This document shows positions 1 through 12,200 of a DNA stretch of 21,767 nucleotides, piece after piece. Every line of letters begins with the position of its first letter. Within the stretch, counting starts at the first letter, position 1. Source of the DNA: Sphacelaria rigidula (taxonomy: Eukaryota > Phaeophyceae > Sphacelariales); assembly GCA_964200075.2 (NCBI GenBank), contig CAXNAA020000387.1, positions 1-21,767 on the forward strand, written 5' to 3'. The translations under genes and the position numbers were made by a program. The notes below the pieces were generated by a model, which saw only the letters and a program-made list of their open reading frames with translations, was not told the DNA's origin and ran no database searches.

Positions 1-293
1 GTCGCCGGCCGCGAGTCGTCGTACACTGGGACGGCGGAGTCCTGCTCGGTCACACGAGTCTCGACCGTGCTGTCAGCGCCGCCGTATGTGGCGGTGTCGG
101 TGGTGTAGGTGGTCTCCGTGGTGGTTGTGCTGGCGGTAGATCCGGTGGGGGCGAGCGCAGCAGACTCCGTGACGACGGTCTCCGTCACCACAGCAGCGGT
201 TGCTGCCTGTGGTTCGTCCTTGTTCACGTGTCCGGTGGTGAATGTCGTGGTGGTGCGGATGATGCGTGTGGTTGTTGTTCGAGTGATGATTGT
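1..293 (-). CDS. Thr-rich linker exon running off the left edge (partial)
   Basis: One minus-strand frame is open from 380 to the window edge. It reads as a Thr/Ala/Glu-rich peptide (ATAAVVTETVVTESAALAPT, then STTTTETTYTTDTATY, then STVETRVTEQDSAVPVYDD), like the other linkers. Phase-0 acceptors that would join it to C2-16 are CAG at 294-296 (exon from 293) or CAG at 207-209 (exon from 206). The pyrimidine tract is poor for both, so the 5' boundary is uncertain. No stop is reached. Confidence 0.55.
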
Positions 294-3200
294 CTGTTGT
301 AGGATTGTCGGGGCATCGCGAAGCGACGTTGTGAGTCTGGGTTGTTTGTCGCGACAAGCTGAAGCCATAGCATCAATTCCCTATTACGTGCGATAGTGAG
401 GACCATTTTCAACGTTGAGTAATCTTCACCTTTCCGATCTTTGCTCACCTCGACCACCCATGATCCCACCAGCAGCTTAATTTTCCCGTGCACTGACCCT
501 CGCTTGACACCCTCTTCCTGCACGAGGGCCAGCTCTAAGTTATTGCCGGCCTTCAAGTTTTCCCATGTTACTGAGGCTTGCCCGAGAAAATCCCCTCTCA
601 TACCTTTCCGGAAAGTTCATGGTGAAAAGTGGGGCATTTCGGACGAGAGTGCGAAATTTTCACCTGAGTCCTCTGCAGCACGACACCCGGATACTAACAC
701 ACTGCACGCCCCTAATGTTGACCGAATTCGTTTAAATGACAATCTACAAGTCCCTCTATTTAGTTCACCGGACAGCACCTTGGTTTGTTGGACTCAACCG
801 AACAAACGCTTTGCGCTACTTATCCTCGCGGCTGTGCCAACACAATCCGCGATATTAGAATGACAAGCGTGTGCCGGGGAAGAAAGAGCTTCATTCCCGG
901 AGACTATGGACGTTTTCCGAGGAACGGGAAGGGCTAAAAATGAAACCACAGTGTGTGTATATATATTTACACATTCATGAAATTCCATACCTAGGTCTTC
1001 GTCCCACAGCTGTACCACAACGTTGCACTGGTCCTCCCCACCAGCCATGTCGACCGGGAAAGTCTCTTTCGGCTCGCTCCATACGGGGTTTAGAGTGTTG
1101 AACATCGTTCGTGTGCGACCGATCTCGCTCCCGTTCAGGAGCACCACCGCATACGGGTCGGAAGTGCCAATCATGTCTGCCTTCACCAAGCCCGCGGCTG
1201 ACAGGATCGTCACCGATGCATGTGGCTGGGACATTACAGCGCGTCGACAAGGCGCGGAAGAAGAAAGAATAGCGCAACGAAAAGTCGTGAGTTGAGGAGG
1301 GGCTCCTCGTGCCGCTGCAGGATTTGCGCTGCTGTAGAGCTACCTCGTTGTCGTGATAACCCGCCACCAAGGTAAACATCGTAAAGACATATTTCACGCA
1401 CACTACCCTACCAGTTCCTCGGCGGCCGGCAAGCGCTTCGTCTGAGAGCGGCCACCACAGTTCAGGATTCGCGCCTACCTCACTGATAACCGCCACACCG
1501 CCAGAAAGATTCTCGCTTGGGATGGTTGTGGTTGTGGCATCCACAGCAAATTCTTGCTGCTCGCCGATTGCCTGGGCCTTGACCGCGCCGACAAGAAGGT
1601 TCAGAATGCCTCCGATCGACCTTTCTTCAGCTTTCTCTCGCGCCCGCAGGATGAGGTTCAACTCGCGTCCCTGTTTGAGATCTTCCCAATCCAGGGACGC
1701 TTGACCGAGGAAGTCGCCTCTCATGCCTAGTGAAATTTGACATGTTGATGGGATACACCGTAGGGTTCGAGAGGCACACTTTGTATTCGACACGAACACT
1801 CATTATACTGCACCAAAAATAAAACATTTTCCCGGGGCCAAATGCGCATAGCATGCTTGCAACGGAAGAGGTAGTCTACGCGATTCTCGACATCGACATT
1901 CAACGTCCTTGTTGCCCGGGGGCAGCGACACCATGTAACGCAAAACCATGTGTGAAGAAAGGTCAAGCTAAGCCAAGTCGGATATCCCAGTATTGTGGTC
2001 GGAGATACGGAAATTCTTGTCATGAACAAGGATATACTAGCTCCACTTTAGTTTTTTTCATCGGTTAATTGGTGTTCGCACTGTAACGGATCCCCCAGGG
2101 ATCCAGCCGCGGTCACGTGATAGACGTACCCTAGACAAAACATGACTGAAACACTTGCTGAAGAAAAGTGAAAAAAACAGAAAAGAGAGAACAAACAGAG
2201 CAGCACTAAAAACGAGTAGGAAATAATACAAATGATGAAAGACCGAATAAACGCGAAACGTTTGTTCAATACCCATCTCACCAAGGTCTTCATCCCATAA
2301 CTGCACCATGACGTCACATGGGTTCTGGTCCTGCACTAGCCGCAGTAGAATAGCCTGGCGCGGTTCACGCCACACGGGGTCCCGGGTGTTGAAAATGGTC
2401 CGCGTGCGGGCTATCTCCACCCCGTCCACAAGCACCACCGCGTACGGGTCCGACGAGCCAACCATGTCTGCCTTTTTCAAGCCGGTGGCTGATAGAATGG
2501 TCAACTCAACGTGTACCTGAGGTGCAAAAACAGAATCGAAGTGTTGGAATTGGAACAATACTGTCCTTCTGTCGAAATGCTTATCTTGCATAACACTCAT
2601 AATTCTGTCTGAAGCTCCAACCCCGATCACGCGAAACACCTCGACCCAACGATCAACAACGTCCCCATTGTCGTGGAGTGTCGAGTGTCAACATACCTCC
2701 ATCTCCCCAGCAGGCAGTGGACGGCTTGGCTGCTCATAGCTTGCGACTGTTGCGGTGTCAGCGGCAGTAGCTTCCAATGGGAGCGATGAAAGCTTTTCCG
2801 AGACGGCGGAAACGCCCGAGGCCTTCAAGTTCGTGTCCAGGTGCCCGGCGGTGGCAAACCGAGAAAATCTGAAACTCTCCGCACCGGATGCGGCGGTGGT
2901 ACCCACGGCGAGTGACGCCTTCGCAAGCCGTTGCTCCTCTTCCGGGGTCTCGACCACCGGCTCTCCCACCAGTACTTTAATCGTCCCCCGCACTGATTCA
3001 CCGTGGGCGCCCTCGCGCTGCACGAGGGGAAGGTCCAACTCGCGCCCGACCTCGAGGTCATCACATTTGATGGACGCCTGTCCGAGGAAGTCCCCTCGCA
3101 TACCTTCTCGTTTTGCATTTACGTAGCAACGTCAAACACGACGGGAATATCAATATGTGAAATATTCTAACGAAACACCATATAATTTTTTTTCCCCAAT

Positions 3201-6200
3201 CGAGCTGACTTGCGATCAGAGATCCCAGAATGAAAGAAGCAAATCGAACTTGATCCCCTCTTTGCCGGTGGGTCACGGCTGACAGCAGCCAACGCGTTGA
3301 CATTTTCATGGACAAAGCATGATAAAATTTGCAGTACATCGCCAAGACCACAACCGGTACTTCCACACGAGAAAGTTTCACCCAAACCCTTGTCCCACAG
3401 TTCAACAACATTTTAGCGATCCAAGTTCCCCGTCACGTGCAATGGCAAGAATTCCTTCGGATCGTACAATGAATAAAGGATATCGAACTCAATCCACTCT
3501 TTGCCGGTGGGTCGTTGCTTACAGCAACCAACGCGTTGACGTTTTCATAGACCAAGCACGGCAACATTTGAAGTGCATCGCCGAGACCGCAATCGGTTAA
3601 TCCACACCAGAAAGTCTTACCCAAGTCCTCGTCCCACAGCTGCACCACAATATTATAGTCAGAGTTCACCGTCACGTGCAAGGGGAAGACCTCCTTCGGA
3701 TCGTCCCACACAGGATTCTGAGTCTTGAACAGAGTCCGCGTGCGACCGATCCGGTGGCGGTTCACGAAAACCACTGCGAAGGGGTCAGAGGAGCCCACTA
3801 TGTCTCCCTTGGCGAGGCCCGCGGCCGACAGCATTGTTAACGTCACGTTGATCTGCACCAGCAACAGGTGTAGAGGACAAGAAGGAGGCGAAGATTGTTC
3901 GTGATACGTCGTATCACTTCTGCACAGAAAAGTATGTAACGAACACTTCCTTAGGAGGTAGCCGAAGACACGAACGGGACCACCTCCGAACACTGGATTG
4001 CCTTGAGCCAGCGGGAAAGGCACAAGAATACACTTTGTCGTTTTAGCCCTGTTTCAAGTAATTTTAGCCTCCCGACCCTCCGTGAATTGGTGAGGAACAC
4101 CAACCTCTTTCTTGACACTCGCGGTGCCAGTAACCTGCTCCGTCGTGGCCGTGGCATCCACGGCTCCGCGTTGCTCCTTTTGTGCCGCCTTAGCCTCTGG
4201 TTCTCCCACGACGAGCTTGATGGATCCTTGAACATTCTCACCGTGAACTCCCCCTCTTTCCTTCAGAGTAAGGTCCAACTCGCGCCCGATCTCGAGGTCT
4301 TCCCGTGTCAACATTGCCTCGCCCAGGAAATCTCCTCGCATCCCTGTCGTACAGCATCGGATCCGGGTTGAACATATGGCAATGCACGGGTGCAAAAACA
4401 GCAATAACAGAACAGGAGTACCCGTGACGAAAGCTCAGCAGCTAGCGTTGTCTCAGAAACGGATTCAATATTGTTATGCCATTGCACAAGCTGCAGGTCA
4501 ACCTTGCTCAATATTTTCTGCAACTGCGAGTTGTCGCAGTAGATTCACACGCGCTTGGAAAATCCTTCGTGTTGGAGAATTCGACGATCGACATCACCCC
4601 TGTCTATCGCATGTGACTTGAAAGTCACGGTACTCATCTATTGATCGTCGCGATATGTCTCACCGAGATCCTCGTCCCACAGTTGCACCACAACCTTGTA
4701 GTACTCGTCCGTGTTGCACGCCAGGCGGATGGGAATAGTATCTCTGGGCTCACCCCACACAGGATTCTGAGTCTTGAACAGCGTCCGCGAGCGTCCAATT
4801 TCGCTCCGGTTCACCAGCACCACAACAAACGGATCAGACGAGCCGATCATGTCTGCCTTGGCGAGGCCCGTGGCCGAGAGAACACATAACGAGACGTCGA
4901 CCTAGACCGCAGCGGCGAAAAGGCACAGGCGCAGTGCGCGCCGCAGAACATGAGGGTCGGGCGATTACGATATGTGAGAGCCTGAGGTACAATGATGGAT
5001 ACACTTCGCTGCAGTACAGTAGAAACCCGGTGTGGATCTCTCATGGTGCAACCTGACGAGAGTCTCTCAGTCATCGCTTGGCCCCCACGGTAGCCTACCT
5101 CTTTTTCAGCCCTAAATCCTGTCGTGGTGGTGTCGGCCGTGGCGTCCATGGCTTGGCCTTGCTCTTGTTCGATCTCCTCGATCAATGGCTTTCCCACTTG
5201 CAACGTGATTGTCCCCTGGATAGGCCCACGCTTCACACCCTTCCGCTGGCCGAGGGGTAGGTTCAACTCGCGCCCAATTTCAAGGTCTTCCCGGGTCAAC
5301 GACACCTCCCCAAGGAAATCTCCGCGCTTTCCTGCGGCACAGTTTGAGTAGCGTTGGGCGTATTGAGAAACGAGTTCATTTTGAGCAGATGTCATTGGCC
5401 TCAAAACCTGCAGCGCAACTGGACCCTGTCCAAATCATCATCAACGATAACTCTCCAAGAATCACTCATTACTATTGCCGACCAGGAGGCGCACGACACC
5501 CGCCACCCACATGGATCATGACAGGGAAAGCTACCCTGCTCATCGGAATTTTTCCCACATTTGTGCCTGACATCTTGTCGCCGAGAGTCAAGAAGACTTA
5601 CCGAAGTCCTCGTCCCACAGCCGCACCACAACGTTGTAGGTATTCGCGCTACCCGGCACGCGCAGAGGGAAGATCTCTTCAGGATTGCTCCACACGGGAT
5701 TCCGAGTCTTGAATAGGGTTCGCGTGCGACCAACTTTGCGGCGGTTCACAAGCACCACCGCATACGGATCCGACGAGCCGATTAAGTCTGCCTTGGAAAG
5801 ACCCGAGGCTGACACGATCTTCAATGACACATCGACCTACAATACCCAGGCGACGAGGGAGGATGAGGAAGGGTAGTGATATTTGGTGAATAATTGTGCC
5901 CAAGGACATACTATGTCGAAATCCGATTCGCACAGTAAGCTTTTGGATCGCAGTCAAGACGAACGCACAACCATCGGCTCGCAGGGTATGCTACAGCATC
6001 CGATGGCGGTCTGTCAACGCATTACATGTGAAAAAAAACCTCTTCACCCCACCTCTTCGCGGTTCGTCACACCAGTGGTGACCTGTTCAGTCTTCGCAAC
6101 AATCGCGGTAGAGTCCTCGGAGGGGCTTGACTGCTGTTCCACAGCCTCGACCATCGGCTCCCCCACTAGCAGCTTGATGGTGCCCTGTACGGACCCACTC

Positions 6201-9200
6201 TTAACACCCTTGCGCTGCACCAGCCTGAGAGTCAACTCTTGCCCGACCTCGAGATCCTGCCAGTTCACTGACGCCTCCCCGAGAAAATCCCCTCGCATAC
6301 CTGCAACGCAGCGGACAATGAGATGAAGAAACGACAACGAGTACGTGCAAAATTCAGCGCTGCAATGGAGGGGTCAAAGTGCTGCACAAAATGCAGCACA
6401 GTAGCAGCCTCGCCCGACCCCTTTTCCCAAGTCGACCAGAACAGACGCCGGAGGAACAGTCCCATCCGATCACTACCTGACGAGACAACGTGCCCCAATA
6501 CAAACTTTGGCCCGTCTCGGGCGTGTCTCTCTGTTCAAACGCCACCGACGTGACGAAGTTGATTAATCATTCTGTGAAATCGGAAATACAGCCGCACACG
6601 CCCATGAGGGTACGTGCCCGTCACGAGAAGGCGTCTCACCCAAATCCTGGTCCCATAGCTGCACGACAACCTTGTGGCCATCCGTCCTACCAGACAACCG
6701 AAGCGGGAATGTCTCTTTGGGCTCACTCCACACAGGATTCCGGGTCCTCAGCAGGGTTCGCGTGCGACCGATTTCGTGCCTGTTGACAAGCACCACTGCG
6801 TATGGGTCGGATAAACCGATCACGTCTGCCTTGGCGAGGCCTGTCGCTGACAGAATCGTCAACGACACGTTGACCTAGAATATGGCAGGTGGAGCGAGGT
6901 GGAGAGTGGAGCGGAGGAAATAGAGGGTCACAGGCCTACCAAATATAATCAGCGATCAAATGGTACATTGAGTGGCGTTTCGTCCTGCTCCGTTCAACTG
7001 TAGCAAGCTACCAGCTTCCCGCGACGATGACGCGGACGACATGACATTTGATAAACATAAAATTGTCATGTACCCGGGTTTACCCCAGCTACGCTTAAAT
7101 TCATCCAATATCCGTAGAACATGCACACCTGCTTTTCGCCAGACACGGGACTAGTCGCCTCCCCGTAAGTTTCAGCGCCCACGGCTTGGGAAGACATGTC
7201 AACTTCTTGCTGCTGCTCAACGGTCCCTTCGACATTTGTCGTGACCGCTGTAGATGTCTCAGTAAGAGTGTTTGCCGGTCCGGCATCAGTCGTCGTCTTG
7301 GTGGACGAGGCCGTGGCCCAAAAGCTTGTGGAGTCTTGAGACACGCGTGAACCTGACATAGATTTCGAACCACCGATCGACGTTTTCTTAGTGGCAACTT
7401 CTTCGACTACGTTTGTCCAACAGCAGAGGAAGCGAGTGGGGGTGTACTCATGGGGGAGCGCGCGCGCGCCCGTGTGTGGTGTGGGTACTCGTGACCTCGA
7501 AGATGACGCCACTCCCGACACATGACGCCGCGATGGGATGGGTGATGAGGCAGCCTTCCGGCAATGCCTGCCAGCGACAAACAAGCACCTACACTCACAG
7601 ACACAAACAGGGTATTCAACACATCCCCCAGACAAAAACGCGCGCACCGCTTTAGGCTCCCAATCCCCCACCTCTCACAGACCGCCGATGCACAGAAAAT
7701 ACCAAAGGGGGCACTCGTACCCAAGAGAAAATCATCTGGAAAACACGACGCAAATCGATGCCACGACACATGAACCCAGTCAGGCTGAAGATCTGCAGAA
7801 ACACCGAACAGGAAAGCTACTCAACGACGTTTTCACTCATATCGTCGGGCATACGGGCTCATGTCCTTGACACGAGCAGAGGGTTAACTCACTCGCAGCT
7901 GTTGCCTCGTGGACTGGCGCGGTAGTCGTAGTCTTTGTTGCACCCGGTTTTTTCGTGGCAAACACGCCAGACACGCTTCCCTCCTCTATCGGATCACCAG
8001 CGGCGACCTCCTGTGACGGCATGAAAGGAATTGTAACGATAGATTTGTTTGAGTACGACAACAGCACCCCCATTGTGAACCGCACAAAGACAGGAAACAA
8101 TGCCGCTTCTGAGCAGCGACAAAATGGACTGGGAAAATTTTACGGACACCGTTTTAGTTGTACAAGATCATTGTGTACCTTCTTCACCGGCGCCTCGATA
8201 CGTAGGCTTATCGTCCCCTTCCCAGATCCACTCTTTCCACCAGCTTTCGGGAGAAGGTTAAGGAGGAGCTCATTCCCAGCCTGGAGGTCCTCCCACGCTA
8301 CGGGCGCCTGGCCGAGGAAGTTCGGCTTCTTCCCTGCGCAGGTTTGCAATAAATGGCCTTGGATATGCTGACCTAATGCTTCACAAAGATGTCAGAAAGC
8401 TCTTGTGTACCTGCTGCTGGTGCACTGCGAAAGTACCGCATGATTGAACATCACGGGAAAGTCATGAAATATAACGTTTACAGTACAACAATACAGGCGG
8501 GCATTTTTATCCTCCCAGTTCAGAAACGGACACGGTCTGAAGCGAAGTAGCCCGGTAAGCAGAGAACCTGAACATGAAATATAACCGAGAAGCGAGCAAG
8601 CTCACACTGCACCACTGTTGAGTGAAATTCATCTCCGACGAAAATTGTTGCACGTCGAACTGAGTGGGGGAACATGGGACTGGAGGTGCCAGAATTGTTT
8701 ACATCCAATGTGATCAGAAACAAAACCAAGCGTTACCTCCGACCGCATCCCACAGCTGAACCACCACGCTGCACGCATCCTTGTTACCACGAGCGCGCAC
8801 GGAGAAGCTCTCCTTCGGTTCGTTCCACACGGGGTTCAGGGTCTTGGAAAGGACGCGGGTGCGACCAATATCGCGTTGGTTCAGGACCACGACGGCGTAC
8901 GGTGACGGCTTGGTAACCCACCATCCCTTCTTTATGCCGGTGGCCGACACGACCGTCACCATCACATTCACCTGCACACGAACGCAGCAAGGTACCGTGA
9001 TCGTCGTTGTTCAAGGTGTTGCGCCTACATGCTCGGATATTTTGCTCGACTTTCCACGGCGATGATCACATACTGCGGTGATCCAGGTGGCGCCCATACA
9101 CGAGTGGATCATAAAGCCAAAGCGCAGTTGCCACCATGCAGTCCGCTGTTCAACCACGCTCAAGCCGTACCCACACCACGAGCGAATGATATAAAGCAAC

Positions 9201-12200
9201 GCTGTCGCCACCATGCAATCCGCTGTTCAACCGTTCTCAGGGTGGTTCTCAAAAATACTATCTTACAGACGTCTCCGGATCTAATAACTTGGAGCCAGTT
9301 ACCTCATGGTCGATGGACACAGGGCGAGTGGACGCGTTGTCGCTCGAGTCGACGGTTGAGTAAACTGAGCCCACGGCTAGCGAGGTCGCGACAGTGCCCT
9401 TCCATTGTTCAGCCGGGCTGTGCATCGCCGCCTTAACCTCGGTGGTAGCGCTTGTCGTCGTTTCTGTAGGAGCCATTGTGGTCGTTGTTTCGGGCTTGGG
9501 TGACCCCGCAGAACTAGCGATGGTGTCTTGTGCTGATGCGACGTCGGACCCGCTGCTTGGTGCAGCAATAGTGTGTTCATCCATCACTTGTTGTTCCCCG
9601 GCTGGTGATGAGAGAGTAAATAGCCAGAGGAGCAAGGAAAAAGGGGGAAGGGGTGGGGGGGTCGGTCATTGCTAGAAGAGCCCGGAACTGGTTGGGAACG
9701 GGGCGTTGTTTGTATATGTTTTGTTTGTGCACACGTTTAGTGCAGGTTGTCCGTCACTACTTGTGCACATGAGCTATTCATTGGAACAAATACGGTCCAA
9801 CCGTTCTTCCAGCTCTGAAATAATATATGGAGCTGCTCCTTTGGTTTACTTCCCGGCAGGCTGTTGACAATTTCGGGGGACAGTTCTGTTGAACACAGGT
9901 CCATCAGTGTCACTGCATGTTGACGCTGGCCGGCACTTTGTAACCCTATACGTCCCTCATGATGCAGGTCACGATGGTTATGACTTGTGTAGAGTCAGGC
10001 CCACACCGTCAGTCCAACGAAGGCGTGGATGCATCCTTTGGATGGACACCCCGAAAATCAAGTCTGTCAAGGACATGATTCTTCCAGACTTTCCCCAATG
10101 AACGGTGTTCCTTTCGCTCTTTTGACGATGCCATATCGCGTAGTTGAGAACTACTCAACAAATGCAAAATCACTCACATTTTTTTCTAGTCCCGCCGGGA
10201 CACGACTTTCAAACAGTTTTTGTGAACGAAAATTGCCCAACCTCCGCAAAGTACACACCACTGCCAAGTCACACCCGAGAAGTCGACTCACCCGAAGTAT
10301 CAGCCGCTCCCGTGAATACAGCGGCAGCTTCTGACATGGCAGCAGACTCTGCCGACACACCTTCCACACGTGAGCCATCCTGTTCCGCCAGCCCGGCACC
10401 TAGCTTGTCCTTGATCCCTTCACCAACAGCAACCTGCTTCGACGATAGCGCATAGTGAGCGGGACCACGACAATGCGATTGCGGAAGGTGCAATTTCTTC
10501 GACAAATATAGAGGGGGTCGTACCCTCGTGACTTGTCTAGCTCACGCAAAGTTCGTCAACCGTGCATGGTAAGTTGATAGTTTACACACGACCGATATAT
10601 ACATCACGTGCACATGATCGGCCACTCTCTCCCGCGATAGCTGTTCGATGGCATACCTCTGCTCCCGGCTCTCCCACCAGAAGCTGAAGAGTCCCCTTCA
10701 CAGTTCCACCGCGATCGCCCGTCCGCCGAACCAGCGTGAGATTCAAGTCGCGACCGCTCCGGAGATCTTTCCATGAAACGGAGGCTTCGCCCAAAAAGTC
10801 TCCGCGCATTCCTGTTATACACACCGAGTCATGATTCCAACGAGAACGATATAACGCCGTTCGAAGAGCGTGGAGACGGGATGGTACAAACCAGCATGAA
10901 ACAAGCTCAGAACCGCGGGTGTCGAACGTCCCGTGTGATCCCTCCGACAATTGACAACGTCCCAGTACCACGGAAAACACTCGATCCCCCCACTATACGG
11001 GCGACTCGATGAGACACGTGCCAGCAACTGAAAAGCTTGACAGAACACCTGATCTTACCAAAGTCCTCGTCCCACAGCTGCACCACGACGTCGCAGCTAT
11101 CCGTGCTGCTCGACACGCGCAGCGGGAACGTCTCTCGGGGCTCTGTCCATACAGGATTCTGTGTCCTGAACAGGGTCCGTGTGCGACCGATCTCGCGGCG
11201 GTTCACGAGCACCACAGCGTAGGGATCCGAAGAGCCGAACACGTCTGCCTTGGCCAGTCCGGTGGCTGACACAACTGTCAAAGACACCTGGTGCAATGTT
11301 TTCAGAAGTTTTGGACCATTGCACAACATCGGGGTCATGGGTTTAGTCCTGTAAGGAAACAGTCTCAAAGCTTTGGGGCAGCAGAATCGCGATTAGTATG
11401 TAGCCACCGCGGTGATGTACGACACACGGAGAGGAAAGACCTTGTTCGGCTCGTCCCACACCGGATTCTGACTTCGGAACAGCGTCCGCGTGCGACCGAT
11501 CTAGCCGCAGTTCGCAGGCCCACCGGCATACAGATCGCATCCATTTCGACGAGGTCCGTATTTGACACAATCATGAGAGAAACAGTGACATATGCCTTCA
11601 ATCTCCATTCATCTCTGCACTGTGCGAAGCCATGTCTACACTGTACCCACCTCCTTCTCCACCATCACGCCACCCACGGACTGCTCGGCAGTAGTGGTGT
11701 CGACCGGAGCGTCCACACCTGATCCTTGCTCCTCCGACGCCACCTCGGTCATCGGCTCTCTCACGAGCAGCTTGACAGTACCCTTCGCTGATCGACCGCT
11801 AACACCCTTCCGCTGGACAAGGGTCAAGTCCAACTCGCGCCCGATCTCAAGGTCCGCCCACGCTAGACACGCCCCGCCTAGGAAGTCTCCGCGCATTCCT
11901 GTCGTGCAGGTGGCAGTGTTTGGTAGTACGGTGTGTAAGGTACGCACGGGTCAATCCTGACGCTACAGCACACGACTTGCAACGAGATTGCACACCTGCA
12001 CCACAGGAGAGCCTCCCGAGACTACGTCGGAAAAGCAACAGTCGAACCAACACCAGCCGAACCCATGCCACCCACAACGCAAATCCAAAAGCCACCGATG
12101 TCAAACGTCTTGGCGCGCTCGACGACTCGGATGACAATCGGTACGGATGCCTCACCCAAGTCCTCGTCCCACAGCTGCACCACGACGTTGCAGTCATTCG

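Noticed and set aside
73-357. His/Thr-rich minus-strand frame of 94 codons at the left edge
   Set aside because: It is in a different frame from the Thr/Ala/Glu-rich linker that fits the phase of the C2-16 donor. The His-rich peptide is a frame-shifted reading of the same ACC repeats.
7457-7485. CG/GT alternating tract as a possible promoter or CpG element
   Set aside because: Very short, inside an intron of a gene read across it, with no start codon or exon downstream that would need a promoter.
604-10291. Transposon or retroelement content in the longer introns
   Set aside because: No terminal repeats, target-site duplications, or transposase or reverse-transcriptase motifs were seen in any of the introns over 300 bp.
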